IMG/VR virus record: IMGVR_UViG_3300031972_001609
Location: 1-22,940 of that record
Source: a virus
DNA length: 22,940 nt
Strand: one strand, 5' to 3'
Every line of letters starts with the position of its first letter. The first letter of the stretch is position 1. Position numbers and translations under genes: made by a program. A model generated the notes under the pieces. That model did not search any database. It was not told the origin of the DNA and saw nothing but the letters and a program-made list of their open reading frames with translations. Shown piece by piece: positions 1 to 8,271 of the stretch.

Positions 1-228
1 CTCGCGAGTAGCTTCCATGTCGCCAATATCATTTAAATATTCAGCTTGAAGTCTTAAATATTCAGCTCGTTGCCTCATACCTTCAACATCACCAGAATCA
101 AACTTAAAATCAACAGTGGCCTTTCCGGAGACCCCCATTTTCTTCATTGCTTCTTTTAATTTAGCATTGTCGCTATTTTCGTCTATTAGCTTTGCTAATT
201 CTTCAATTGATATTTTTCCGTCTGCCAT
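1..228 (-). CDS. N-terminal fragment of an unknown tail-region protein (possibly tape measure), cut by the window edge
   Basis: Only the first 76 residues are visible; the reading frame stays open to base 1. The protein begins MADGKISIEELAKLID and is charged and helix-prone, with a heptad-like stretch near residues 50-70 (EGMRQRAEYLRLQAEYL) suggesting a coiled coil. The ATG at 228 is chosen because GAGGTG lies just upstream, inside the end of the preceding gene, and the two genes abut almost without a gap. Position after sheath, tube and a gp26-like baseplate gene is where a tape-measure gene often sits in tailed phages, but this is inference from context only; I see no family motif. It could equally be another baseplate or tail protein. 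Confidence 0.65.
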   Translation of the reverse strand, partial: MADGKISIEELAKLIDENSDNAKLKEAMKKMGVSGKATVDFKFDSGDVEGMRQRAEYLRLQAEYLNDIGDMEATRE

Positions 229-232
229 TCAT

Positions 233-616
233 TTACACCTCGTCTTTAAAAGGCCAAGTGATCTTTGTTATTTGTTCAAAATGATCAACAGCTTGGTCTA
301 GGACTTCTTTCATTTTTTGAGTTTTTGGATGATCTGTTCCATATTGAACGTAACAATCCAAATATTCCTTTTCAGCAAATATTGCTCTTCCATAGGCTTC
401 AATATCTTGTTGTTCTCCACGAATAACAAATTTAAGTTTTTGACTTTCGTCTTCTTCCTCTTTGACAAGGTTACCCATCACTTGATGAGCACCTAACTGA
501 GCATGCATTTTTACATCTTTTCCGTAAACATAGCGAAGAAACTCTTTGTTCCATTCTCCGAACATTCTTAGCCAACTTTCAGTAAGCAGTTTCTTTTTTG
601 TAAAATCAATAACCAT
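233..616 (-). CDS. Conserved-looking hypothetical protein, 127 aa, tail/baseplate region
   Basis: I do not recognise this protein. It is 127 residues, acidic, probably mostly helical, with two aromatic patches (SWLRMFGEWNKEFLRYVYG near residues 14-32, and ITKITWPFKDEV at the C-terminus). There is no signal peptide or membrane segment. The start ATG at 616 is preceded by GAGGAC and, 18 bases upstream, by a CTATTTA promoter-like element that itself follows a strong terminator, so this gene probably opens a new transcription unit shared with the partial gene downstream. Location between a gp26-like baseplate protein and a possible tape measure suggests a tail assembly or baseplate role; that is inference from neighbours. 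Confidence 0.75.
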   Translation of the reverse strand: MVIDFTKKKLLTESWLRMFGEWNKEFLRYVYGKDVKMHAQLGAHQVMGNLVKEEEDESQKLKFVIRGEQQDIEAYGRAIFAEKEYLDCYVQYGTDHPKTQKMKEVLDQAVDHFEQITKITWPFKDEV

Positions 617-634
617 ATTGTAGTCCTCGTGAAG

Positions 635-641
635 TAAATAG
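635..641 (-). promoter_or_regulatory. CTATTTA promoter-like element upstream of the 127-aa gene
   Basis: On the minus strand AAAACTATTTAC ends 18 bases before the ATG at 616 and begins 12 bases after the terminator hairpin at 654-686. It is one of eight such elements at similar places in the window. A late-promoter role is inferred. Confidence 0.5.
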
Positions 642-686
642 TTTTAAAAACAAAAAGCTAGAAGCTTGTTACTTTCTTCTAGCTTT
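642..686 (-). terminator. Intrinsic terminator after the gp26-like/54-aa gene pair
   Basis: An 11-bp perfect stem (AAAGCTAGAAG with CTTCTAGCTTT, plus-strand 654-664 and 676-686) with an 11-base loop is followed on the minus strand by TTTTTGTTTTT. The hairpin overlaps the last codons and stop of the 54-aa gene. It is among the strongest terminators here. Confidence 0.85.
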
Positions 687-833
687 GTCCATGGCTGTTT
701 TTTCATCTTTAAATTGTTTTTCTAATCTTTTGATAAACCAGTTTCTCAATCCAATCGGAAGATTATACATTTCAATCAAAGACCAACCGCCGTGATATTT
801 TAATAGAAAGAACTGTTCATAAACAGATTCCAT
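669..833 (-). CDS. Small conserved-looking protein, 54 aa, coupled to the gp26-like gene
   Basis: The minus strand encodes 54 residues starting MESVYEQFFLLKYHGGWSLI, then EMYNLPIGLRNWFIKRLEKQ and a lysine-rich tail. The ATG at 833 is only 4 bases after the stop of the gp26-like gene, so translation is probably coupled; no strong Shine-Dalgarno of its own is seen. The aromatic, NLP-x-GLR-x-WF core followed by a basic helix looks like a real folded mini-protein, and its 3' end runs into the terminator hairpin, as expected for a last gene of an operon. From memory, short ORFs with such a NLP-LR-WF core follow baseplate or tail-assembly genes in other marine T4-like phages. The function is unknown; a tail assembly helper is possible. 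Confidence 0.65.
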   Translation of the reverse strand: MESVYEQFFLLKYHGGWSLIEMYNLPIGLRNWFIKRLEKQFKDEKTAMDKARRK

Positions 834-837
834 ATAT

Positions 838-1659
838 TTAGGAGTCAGGCCAAAAAAAGTCCGCGCCGAACGGAACCTCCAGTTCCTGTGTAAAATTACA
901 GGATCTGCAAGTAAAGTCTTGCTTTATTTCAACATTTGGAGATGCTTCTTTATAAATATTTCGAAGGTATCGTGAATCTTTGGTTGGCATTTTATCAATA
1001 TACATATTGATGACATTTCCTTCTTCATGTCCAGCAACTGATGTTATTATTCTTCTGAATTGATCTGTTATTTGACTATCAGGCAAGTTTTTATCTTTCT
1101 TCATTTTCACTTGCTTGGATAGATATAATTCATCTTTTCCATTCATCAATCTCATCTTAATTTCAATCTTCGTCATTGGAGTTATAACAGTTAAAACACC
1201 TGTTTCATCTATTGGTGTCTCTTCGCTCATCTCTTTTATCTTTGGATTTGATAAATCAAAGCTCATTCTATTAGATTCTCCGCAAGATGGGCAATTAACC
1301 TTTGTATCATAATCAAAGCCATAACCAGAGCTACGAGCAGCAATGATAACAGCATTTCTATCTCCTGAGAGCATTGTTTCTGGGTCTATAGATTGATCTT
1401 TTAAAATTGCTTTTAAAAATCTTTCCAAAGCAATACCTTTTTTTAGTAATGATGCGGAAGATAATATATCTTCTTCCTTGGCTGTCATGTATTTTATTTC
1501 AACAGAATCTTTTCCATGCAAAGGGTGATTTTTTGGATATCCAACTCCTTTTGATGGAAGGTCTACTATTTCTGTTGGTGTTATAAAATCAAGGACATTT
1601 GTTGCTGAACCGTCATCAGCTTTTTTTTGATCTTTTTGATCAAGAATATCGTTCTTCAT
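838..1659 (-). CDS. 26: gp26-like baseplate hub protein (T4 baseplate protein family)
   Basis: This 273-residue protein resembles the T4 gp26-type baseplate family: an N-terminal segment with PTEIVDLPSKGVGYPKNHPL (about residues 28-47), then VEIKYMTAKEEDILSS (53-68), LLKKGI and the GDRNAVIIAARSSGYGFDY block (99-117). In the family these parts are the most recognisable. Two CxxC pairs (C123/C126 in CPSC, C251/C254 in CRSC), about 125 residues apart, could join into one zinc site. GAGGTG lies seven bases before the ATG at 1659, and the gene follows the second tail-tube gene by 12 bases. It would act in baseplate hub assembly in the infected cell's cytoplasm. Assignment rests on remembered motifs and on context, not on an alignment. 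Confidence 0.75.
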   Translation of the reverse strand: MKNDILDQKDQKKADDGSATNVLDFITPTEIVDLPSKGVGYPKNHPLHGKDSVEIKYMTAKEEDILSSASLLKKGIALERFLKAILKDQSIDPETMLSGDRNAVIIAARSSGYGFDYDTKVNCPSCGESNRMSFDLSNPKIKEMSEETPIDETGVLTVITPMTKIEIKMRLMNGKDELYLSKQVKMKKDKNLPDSQITDQFRRIITSVAGHEEGNVINMYIDKMPTKDSRYLRNIYKEASPNVEIKQDFTCRSCNFTQELEVPFGADFFWPDS

Positions 1660-1671
1660 TTACACCTCTTG

Positions 1672-2196
1672 TTAATTATCTTCTAACTCAGCATAATCGT
1701 ATGCTATTGTTAAGTCTAATGTAATTAGTTCGTCGTTAGAATAATCTAATTGTCCGAATGAAACATCTTTAATTAAAGGATTGTAAAGGGTCCATTCTTG
1801 TATCTTCTTGCCGTTTGCGTTGATTTGAGTGATTCTGAAATCACCTGCCTCTTTTCCAAACACCATTTTTGCATCTCTGGTCATTTGATTTTTTAATATT
1901 CCGTCTTTTGTTTCTGTGATTTTGTAACCACTTTGCCCTATTCTTTCAAATAGCTGTTGAGAATTTGAAATGGGTTCGCCATCTCCAACTACATCAACAA
2001 TTGTTACGGTAACGTCTTGCCATTCCAACAAGCCGGGATAGTTGAGCTTGTGATTTCCTATTTGATACTTCTGTGTCTCAACTGTAAACTGAGGAAGTTT
2101 AACGGATTTAGCCCAAACCCAAACACCAGCGCCGTTAGATAATATCCAACGATGCTGGCGCAATGGTTCAATTGATGTTACATCATTCCAAAACAC
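1672..2196 (-). CDS. Second tail tube protein (gp19-like paralog)
   Basis: A 174-residue protein clearly related to the 193-residue gene just upstream: both start M-x-FW-x-D, share a (H/F)RW-(I/L) motif, a YPG-x-x-EWQ-(D/T)(V/I)T segment, and end with FG-x-LDY-(S/T)ND(D/E)L-x-T-(L/V)DLTI-x-YD. These are features of the T4 gp19 tail-tube family, whose members stack as hexamers to form the inner tube through which DNA passes. The length is close to T4 gp19 (163 aa). The start is a GTG at 2196 (GTG TTT TGG) with AGGAT upstream, 15 bases after the previous stop. Having two tube-like genes in tandem suggests one is the main tube subunit and the other a variant, for example a tube-initiator or terminator; which is which cannot be told from sequence alone. 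Confidence 0.85.
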   Translation of the reverse strand: MFWNDVTSIEPLRQHRWILSNGAGVWVWAKSVKLPQFTVETQKYQIGNHKLNYPGLLEWQDVTVTIVDVVGDGEPISNSQQLFERIGQSGYKITETKDGILKNQMTRDAKMVFGKEAGDFRITQINANGKKIQEWTLYNPLIKDVSFGQLDYSNDELITLDLTIAYDYAELEDN

Positions 2197-2211
2197 TAGA
2201 TGATTATCCTA

Positions 2212-2793
2212 TTATGTTACTTTGAAGAATTCTGTACCAGCTCCAGCTCCAGCAATAGTGCAAGTAGCCCAGTCATATTTGATTGTTAGATCAACTGTTC
2301 TTAGATCATCGTTAGTATAGTCAAGATCTCCAAACTTTGCTGATTCAATAAATGGGTTTTGTAGTTCCCATTTTTCTAAAGATTCTCCGTCTGCGTTTAA
2401 AATGTCAATTTGTAAATTCTTAAGTCCGGCATCAGTGGCGCCTTTTTTTGAAATAGTTTTGGCATCTCCGATCCCCACAGAAGAATTTTTAATATTATAT
2501 CCGGTCGCAGTTAATATTTGATTAACAAACCCAACAGCATCGGGAGATACAGGATCAACCAAAGTTAAAGTTATTGTTTGCCATTCAACACGACCTGGGT
2601 AATAATATTTATTATCTAAAAAATCATGAGTTACAGAAGTAACATTGAAGGAAGGTGATGTCACGTTCTTTGCGAACCAAAGAACACCTGTGACGTTCCC
2701 GTTGCCACTATCAGTACCGGCACCGTTAAAGGTTACCAGCCATCTAAAGTTTCTTTTCGGTTCAGCAGAGCCATCCGTCCAAAAGTCAGTCAT
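2212..2793 (-). CDS. 19: Tail tube protein (gp19-like)
   Basis: A 193-residue member of the T4 tail-tube family. Visible family features are FRWLVTFNGAG near residue 16, WFAKNVTSPSF (about 40-50), YYPGRVEWQTITLTLVDP (about 64-81) and a C-terminal FGDLDYTNDDLRTVDLTIKYD. The ATG at 2793 has AGGAG nine bases upstream and follows the sheath gene by about 40 bases, the usual sheath-tube order of contractile-tailed phages. Compared with its downstream paralog it carries a small insertion near residues 25-36 (GTDSGNGNVTGV). Placement directly after the sheath makes it the better candidate for the main tube subunit, but this is inference. Confidence 0.9.
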   Translation of the reverse strand: MTDFWTDGSAEPKRNFRWLVTFNGAGTDSGNGNVTGVLWFAKNVTSPSFNVTSVTHDFLDNKYYYPGRVEWQTITLTLVDPVSPDAVGFVNQILTATGYNIKNSSVGIGDAKTISKKGATDAGLKNLQIDILNADGESLEKWELQNPFIESAKFGDLDYTNDDLRTVDLTIKYDWATCTIAGAGAGTEFFKVT

Positions 2794-2833
2794 AATTAAT
2801 TTTCTCCTATTGTTTTATATAATTAGTTTTTGA

Positions 2834-5638
2834 TTAAAATTCAACACCAGATTTTGTTATAACAAAGTCAACAACGATAAATTCAATTGCTCTTGCTGGT
2901 TTGATGTAAATTTTTGCATACATAATGTTTCTATCAACCAAGTCAGCAGTTGTTGTTGTTTCATCAAGAACCAATTTGTATTCTGTAATACCTAAGTTTG
3001 TTTTAACATTATCTAAAACTGTTTGCGCTTGGGTTTTAAATCTTCCCCAAGTTGAGTTTACATTCTGATCAAACAAAATGGTATCTGCGATTACTCCAAT
3101 TCTTCTCTTAAGGTAGATAAGCAATCTACGAACGTTAATACGATCTAAAGCAGAAGGTTTTCTTTGAAGTGTTTTTTGTCCGAATACAACAATTTCACTT
3201 ACTGCTGGAAATTTTGCAATTGGATTGATTCTTGCTTGATATAAGTCATCTCTATTTGCCTTTGTCAAGTGCTCGCTAGTATTAGCAGCTCCTGCCAAAG
3301 ATCCTCGGTTAAACCCAGCTGGTGCAAACCATGGTTGTGACTGAGCTTCAGAAAAACCCAGAGCTTGAACGGCAGCAACAGATGGTGGAACCAATCCGTG
3401 ATCATTATATCTTACCCATGGGTAATACGTTGCGGCGTATGAAGAATCAACTTTTCTACTTTTAAATGTTGATACAATTGAAGATAAAGATCCATAAGAT
3501 TCAACACCAGAATTTTCCCAAGTTGGTAAATATATCGAAGGTATATCCATTATGTATAAGAAGTCTTTTCTTTTGTTTGCTAATTCAACAATATCATCAG
3601 TCAATCCTGTGTTTGTGATTCCCGGCACTGCTAATATATCGTACTGGGTTACTTCAGGATCAGAAATTGTTGATATAGCTTTTTTGATTGAATTATAAGC
3701 ATAAGATGTTGCTTCTGATTTTCCTGACATTATTGTGTTAGAGAATGGGTTTGCATTCTTGATATCTAATCCATCAAATCCACCATGGAAGTAAGCTTTG
3801 TATTGTTTAACACCAAGATCTAAAACAGCACTAACACTGCCACTTAATTTTGATATAGAATCTGCACTAACAGAATAAGATCCTGATTCAAAATGAAAAT
3901 AAGAATCATTTTGTTGAGATTTTATTTCGTCTAAACTGAATATAAAGCTGCGTTCTAGGGTTGCATGTAAAGAGTCTGCATGTTCATTTAAGTTTATGCT
4001 ATTATTTCCTGGTAATGCTCTAACAATGTCATAATAACAAGGAGATATTGCCTGCTTAGGAGATTCACAATGATCAACACCTTGCAGATCATTTTTACTA
4101 TAAGCAGATGTGTTGGTTGTAAGTCTTAATGTTGGCCATTCTAAAGTAAACCTTGATGTACCAACCATACCACCAGAAGCAGCAATATTGTGACCACCAG
4201 GAACTGAGTTTGGATTTATTATAAATGCATTTGAAGAAATAGTACCAGTACCATTTGCGACTGATGTTATTGAAATCTTCTTAGGCTTTGCTGGCCCATA
4301 AAAACCAACAGGTAATGCTAAGGGATCATTGAGAGTTCCATTTTTAACATCATCGGCTAAAACAACTCTAACGTATTCGTTAAGAACTGGATATTCGCCT
4401 CTTATATTATACTTTTTCTGTGTTGCATCCCACTTTTGATATTGTGTTCCAATGACTTTACCAATAAAGTCTTCACGAGCAGGATCTAACGAACAATTAG
4501 CAACCATCATTTCAGCATTATCTGAGAGTCTTTTAATCTTAACAGTAAATCTAGATGGATCTATTGCATCTTGACCTAAGTAAAGATTTTCAATTGTAGG
4601 ATAAAATTCTTTATGGAAAGATTCTCCTTTGTGCAAAGAAACTAGTTTAAACAACTTTCTTTGAGTTGGTTGTCTATCAATAAACCAAGGAGATTCTGAT
4701 GCTTTTGCATCTTTCTTTCTATCTGCCCAGTTAAGACCACCGGCAGTTTGCAAAGGAAAGAGAATTGCAGCTTGTGAACCAAGAGTTGTATTTGTGCTGG
4801 TGTAATCTTTTGTTTTAAGTTCAAAAGTCTCTCCAAGAAAATACTTTTTACTTGAGCCACCAAAGTTAGCAGCAGCTCTTAATTGTTCTGCGTTTGTATT
4901 AAAATCTCCAATAGCGCCACGACTTTTAAAATCAGTCGTAACGGTTTCAACAACAGACGATGTCCCACCTTCTTCGGTATAAACACTAATATTATAAATA
5001 TTTCCAGCTCCACATTTTCTAGCAACTCCAACACCTTTATCGGCAGTATGGTTTGCAGCTTGCTGATTACTCAATCCTGATACTGTACCACTTAAGTGCA
5101 AAGCAGCTCCACTAACATAAAAAATAGCAGCCAAGGACCCAGATGCACTACTGTCATCTGCATTTCCAGTATCAACGAGCGTTTGTTCGGTAATAACCCA
5201 AAGCCCATAAGCTGTAATGTTATCATTAGCAGCAGCATTAGCATTTCCAGCTTCTCCAAGATTCCAACCAGCAGAATAAGCATCAGAGTTAACATTTCCG
5301 TCTTTCTCTCCAACTAATCTAACAAACTTAACAGGAGTTCCAACATTGCTTTCAAAATGCATTTGTGCCGCCATAAGACCATAGTCTGAAAGACTTTGAG
5401 TTCCGTCTCTCCATGCGTCAACTGATCCAACTTCTGTTGAAGATCCTTGCTTTCTTGCTTTACCAAAAAGTGTGGTCATTGTGTCTTTGTCTCTGACAAC
5501 AACAGGCTCTAAACCTGGTCCTTTTGGTGCTGTTCCAATAATCATAATCCCATCGGCTTCAACCTCGGGTGTGATGAACGATTCATCTATCTCATTCAAT
5601 TGCACTCCGGGCGATAAAAAACTAAACTTTCTAGGCAT
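2834..5638 (-). CDS. 18: Tail sheath protein (gp18-like), enlarged
   Basis: A 934-residue contractile sheath subunit. The N-terminus (PRKFSFLSPGVQLNEIDES, then GIMIIGTAPKGP near residues 30-41) and the last ~160 residues (from GFNRGSLAGA near 775, INPIAKFP, RINVRRLLIYLKRRI, FIVVDFVITKSG) match the conserved sheath core that forms the inner layer and donates arms to neighbouring subunits. T4 gp18 has 659 residues, so about 275 extra residues lie in the middle, probably as surface-exposed domains. AAGGAG precedes the ATG at 5638, and a CTATTTA element sits 31 bases upstream, so sheath and tubes may have their own promoter. In the virion the sheath surrounds the tube and contracts to drive DNA delivery. 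Confidence 0.93.
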   Translation of the reverse strand: MPRKFSFLSPGVQLNEIDESFITPEVEADGIMIIGTAPKGPGLEPVVVRDKDTMTTLFGKARKQGSSTEVGSVDAWRDGTQSLSDYGLMAAQMHFESNVGTPVKFVRLVGEKDGNVNSDAYSAGWNLGEAGNANAAANDNITAYGLWVITEQTLVDTGNADDSSASGSLAAIFYVSGAALHLSGTVSGLSNQQAANHTADKGVGVARKCGAGNIYNISVYTEEGGTSSVVETVTTDFKSRGAIGDFNTNAEQLRAAANFGGSSKKYFLGETFELKTKDYTSTNTTLGSQAAILFPLQTAGGLNWADRKKDAKASESPWFIDRQPTQRKLFKLVSLHKGESFHKEFYPTIENLYLGQDAIDPSRFTVKIKRLSDNAEMMVANCSLDPAREDFIGKVIGTQYQKWDATQKKYNIRGEYPVLNEYVRVVLADDVKNGTLNDPLALPVGFYGPAKPKKISITSVANGTGTISSNAFIINPNSVPGGHNIAASGGMVGTSRFTLEWPTLRLTTNTSAYSKNDLQGVDHCESPKQAISPCYYDIVRALPGNNSINLNEHADSLHATLERSFIFSLDEIKSQQNDSYFHFESGSYSVSADSISKLSGSVSAVLDLGVKQYKAYFHGGFDGLDIKNANPFSNTIMSGKSEATSYAYNSIKKAISTISDPEVTQYDILAVPGITNTGLTDDIVELANKRKDFLYIMDIPSIYLPTWENSGVESYGSLSSIVSTFKSRKVDSSYAATYYPWVRYNDHGLVPPSVAAVQALGFSEAQSQPWFAPAGFNRGSLAGAANTSEHLTKANRDDLYQARINPIAKFPAVSEIVVFGQKTLQRKPSALDRINVRRLLIYLKRRIGVIADTILFDQNVNSTWGRFKTQAQTVLDNVKTNLGITEYKLVLDETTTTADLVDRNIMYAKIYIKPARAIEFIVVDFVITKSGVEF

Positions 5639-5669
5639 TTATACTCTCCTTAAAAAAAATATTCAACAA

Positions 5670-5676
5670 TAAATAG
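5670..5676 (-). promoter_or_regulatory. CTATTTA promoter-like element upstream of the sheath gene
   Basis: Minus strand GTTACTATTTATTG ends 31 bases before the sheath ATG at 5638, in the intergenic gap after the gp15-like gene. No clear terminator hairpin precedes this copy. Promoter role is inferred from recurrence. Confidence 0.45.
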
Positions 5677-5697
5677 TAACACGAAAAGCTAAAAGCA

Positions 5698-6534
5698 CTA
5701 ATGTTTATAATCATTATCCTTTGTTTTCCACGGTATTTTGTCTCCAACTATAGATCTTTCACCAGTAATAACTATTTTTGCTCTATTTTCTCTTCTCGCA
5801 TTGAGTGGCTTTGATCTTGAATAGCCTTCTCCCATCAAATATCCAAGGACTTTAATTTGAATTTTTGTTTCAAACATTCTTTCCTCTTCTCCAACATTTG
5901 TGGTGTTGTTGTTCATTGCAAATCCGCTTTGAATAAAAGCCTCATAACGGTGTCCGTCTTTCTCAAATACAAATGAATTGATCTGACCTGTTTCGGTGAT
6001 AAACGGTTGCATAAGATCATTCATTTGCTGTTGATATTCTGTTCTTATTGTAACAGTATACATAATAGACACATAGACCGGGATAGGTGCTGTATAATTG
6101 TCATAAACAATCTGGTTATTGTCTTTTATCTTGCCTGTAGTCTGTTCGTAGTCAGTTGCTTTACTAGCTCTGGAGTTTTGAAAATTTCTAGTCTTATCTT
6201 GATTGATTTTTTTACTTCTTTCTGTTGCACCACCTCGATAATCATTTACTTCTTTTATATTGGCTTGAAAAGCTCCTCGAAATGATGGATCTTTATCCAC
6301 AGAATCTCTATTGACAGACATAAGAGGCAAAATTAACTTTCCAACGCTGTCTCTGTATCTAAAATCGTTTTTAACTTGCCAAGTTCTTTCTGCTCCTAGC
6401 CACAATATAGGAACTTTATACATACCTTTGTTAGTTCTTGTATGTAGGTCCAGTTTTTCATCAACCCATTCAAAAATTCCAGTATCTATCGTCTCTAAAG
6501 TAGACGCTTCATATTTTGTTGTTTCACTCGGCAT
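5698..6534 (-). CDS. 15: Tail sheath stabiliser / tail completion protein (gp15-like)
   Basis: A protein of about 278 residues. The segment RYRDSVGKLILPLMSVNRDS (about residues 39-58), the later PIPVYVSIMYTVTIRTEYQQ with QMNDLMQPFIT (about 150-180), and a C-terminal beta-rich part ending in a charged tail agree with T4 gp15 (272 aa), which forms a hexameric cap on the tail end that joins the head. The frame is open to an ATG at 6546, but the ATG at 6534 (MPSETTKYEAS) is preferred because GGAG lies six bases upstream. It then overlaps the end of the gp14-like gene by 11 bases, so the two are probably translationally coupled. Order 13-14-15-18-19 supports the call. Confidence 0.8.
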   Translation of the reverse strand: MPSETTKYEASTLETIDTGIFEWVDEKLDLHTRTNKGMYKVPILWLGAERTWQVKNDFRYRDSVGKLILPLMSVNRDSVDKDPSFRGAFQANIKEVNDYRGGATERSKKINQDKTRNFQNSRASKATDYEQTTGKIKDNNQIVYDNYTAPIPVYVSIMYTVTIRTEYQQQMNDLMQPFITETGQINSFVFEKDGHRYEAFIQSGFAMNNNTTNVGEEERMFETKIQIKVLGYLMGEGYSRSKPLNARRENRAKIVITGERSIVGDKIPWKTKDNDYKH

Positions 6535-7015
6535 TGAAAACTCCATCTCTTGCTCTTATACAATCAGCTGCTATCTCAAATTGAGTGTCTGCTTGACCAA
6601 AAAGATGCTTTGGTTCGTTTAGTTTGACAATTTCATAAAATATTGATCCATATCTTACAAAATCTCCTTCTCTAACAAAAAGGTTTTGATCTTCTGTTAG
6701 TCTTCTCTTGTGAAACATGACTTTTAAGCCTGTTTTCTTGTCTAAGCCAATGTTATCAACAACCATGGTCTCAACGCCTTGATATTCAACTCTTGCAAAC
6801 ACCCTAACGGGCGGAAGAAATGTCTTATCTATCGCTTCTCCGTATAAAGGATGATAATTTGTGTGCTCGATATCCATTGGAAAGTATAGAATCTGCTGTC
6901 CTGCAACTCTTTCTATAATTTCATCGTTAACTTGTTTTACAAGATTCTTTTCCTTCTCTCCAAGAAACATTGGAGGTGGAGGAGCATCAAGTTTTGACCA
7001 TTTATCGTCTGACAT
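6524..7015 (-). CDS. 14: Neck / head completion protein (gp14-like)
   Basis: A 163-residue protein, shorter than T4 gp14 (256 aa). It has QQILYFPMDIEHTNYHPLYGEA near residues 40-61 and a REGDFVRYGSIFYEIVKLNE then LFGQADTQFEI block at about 115-149. The same EGD...(L/I)FEI...QLGQ pattern occurs in T4 gp14, which sits at the neck between portal and tail. The N-terminus contains a proline run (APPPPMFLGE). The ATG at 7015 follows the gp13-like stop by four bases (GGATAGATAAATG), so they are probably coupled. The missing C-terminal third compared with T4 is the main oddity; shorter gp14 relatives may be usual in this lineage. Confidence 0.75.
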   Translation of the reverse strand: MSDDKWSKLDAPPPPMFLGEKEKNLVKQVNDEIIERVAGQQILYFPMDIEHTNYHPLYGEAIDKTFLPPVRVFARVEYQGVETMVVDNIGLDKKTGLKVMFHKRRLTEDQNLFVREGDFVRYGSIFYEIVKLNEPKHLFGQADTQFEIAADCIRARDGVFNAE

Positions 7016-7019
7016 TTAT

Positions 7020-8267
7020 CTATCCTACAAATATGCCAAGAGGGGCATTTTGAATTATTGCATTTTGGTTATCAATCATGCCTTTGTCTGTTTCAATTAG
7101 TTTAGCATACTCTGTTTCTTCTAAGAGTTTTCTCAACTCTTCTTTAAGAGTTGTTTGCTCATCTTTTGCTTGAGTTAAAAGATCTGAAGCATTTAAGGTA
7201 ATGTTGTCTCCGGGTATTGGAATACTTCCTCCGAACTTTCCTCGGATTTGACCAAGAGTTTCTTTCGAGAGAGCCAAAGAAAAACGCCTTATCCATTGTT
7301 TACCCATTGAATTGATATTTTCATATGGAATGTTTTGAAATGGAAGAGTGTTAACGTTATTTACGCCTCTTTGGCCTGAGTCCACATTATCGTCAAATGG
7401 AGAGTTGGTCTCAATTGTGAATCTAAACCAGAATTTTTCGGGAGACACTTGAGATGGTTTTGGATATAATCTCAATTTGTTGTCTATGATCTCGTATGAA
7501 TAATGGGATGTTCTGGTATATAAATGATCTTCATAAGAAATAGCTTGTAGCTTATTTTGCCAAGAAGGAATTACTTGAAAGGAAGAATCATCAGCATATT
7601 GTCCATAGTTGCTCATATCTCCAACAACATTCAAGCCACCATAGTATCCATAGAATCTCCACATTTGTTGAGGGGATACATAATAAACTTTTCTAATCTT
7701 TATTCTTTTGTCTCCAACTAAACCAGCATATGGAACACCACCAGCAGCTGCTGATGAGCTTACAATTGATTGCAGGTCATAATCTTGACTTTCAGAGTCG
7801 CGATCAAATGAAGCACTATATATGGGCTCTGTTCCGCCAATGCCTGCTTCTGTTGCAAACTTGTCTCCCATTTTGAAAGCATAATCAAATGTAAATTTAG
7901 GATACTTTAGGGACGCTCCCTCAGATCCTGCTGTCACATCTCCTTTGTGATCAAAAGATGCTGTTGGAGAACCAAGAGCAGCACCAAGTGTATTTTTTGC
8001 TTGATGTTGATTTACTATATAAGAATATTCAAGAACTGCTTCTTCGTAATTTGCATAAACGTTTTGTTCTGTTAATTCAATATCAAGAACATCACCACCT
8101 AACCTTTTGTAGGTGAATTTTACTTGCTTCACAGCACCAGTAACAAACTCAGCTGAGCCTGTGTATATGCCCATAGGACAAGCGTCTGCTACATTAGCTG
8201 TGTTTCCTGTTACTGGCAATATGATTGCCGATGTTGTTGATGTTGGTGTTAAGGTGGGTAAAGACAT
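7020..8267 (-). CDS. 13: Neck protein (gp13-like)
   Basis: A 415-residue protein, longer than T4 gp13 (309 aa). Features that fit gp13-type neck proteins are VYANYEEAVLEYSYIVNQHQ (about 68-87), the central KIRKVYYVSPQQMWRF block, and the C-terminal INSMGKQWIRRFSLALSKET then IPIPGDNITLNASDLL followed by a helix rich in Glu and Lys. The protein would bind the portal and complete the head before tail joining. The ATG at 8267 is chosen over one five bases upstream because it keeps the frame. The GGAG ribosome-binding site is in the loop of a small hairpin (8272-8285), and a CTATTTA element is 21 bases upstream. gp13, gp14 and gp15 homologs follow in T4 order. Confidence 0.72.
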   Translation of the reverse strand: MSLPTLTPTSTTSAIILPVTGNTANVADACPMGIYTGSAEFVTGAVKQVKFTYKRLGGDVLDIELTEQNVYANYEEAVLEYSYIVNQHQAKNTLGAALGSPTASFDHKGDVTAGSEGASLKYPKFTFDYAFKMGDKFATEAGIGGTEPIYSASFDRDSESQDYDLQSIVSSSAAAGGVPYAGLVGDKRIKIRKVYYVSPQQMWRFYGYYGGLNVVGDMSNYGQYADDSSFQVIPSWQNKLQAISYEDHLYTRTSHYSYEIIDNKLRLYPKPSQVSPEKFWFRFTIETNSPFDDNVDSGQRGVNNVNTLPFQNIPYENINSMGKQWIRRFSLALSKETLGQIRGKFGGSIPIPGDNITLNASDLLTQAKDEQTTLKEELRKLLEETEYAKLIETDKGMIDNQNAIIQNAPLGIFVG

Positions 8268-8271
8268 ACAT

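Noticed and set aside
833-840. Programmed frameshift joining the gp26-like gene to the 54-aa frame
   Set aside because: No slippery heptamer is visible near the stop codon and the small frame has its own ATG four bases after the stop.
4642-5313. Minus-strand frames of 73 codons within the sheath gene
   Set aside because: They are out-of-frame shadows of a gene with clear family motifs and have no start signals.
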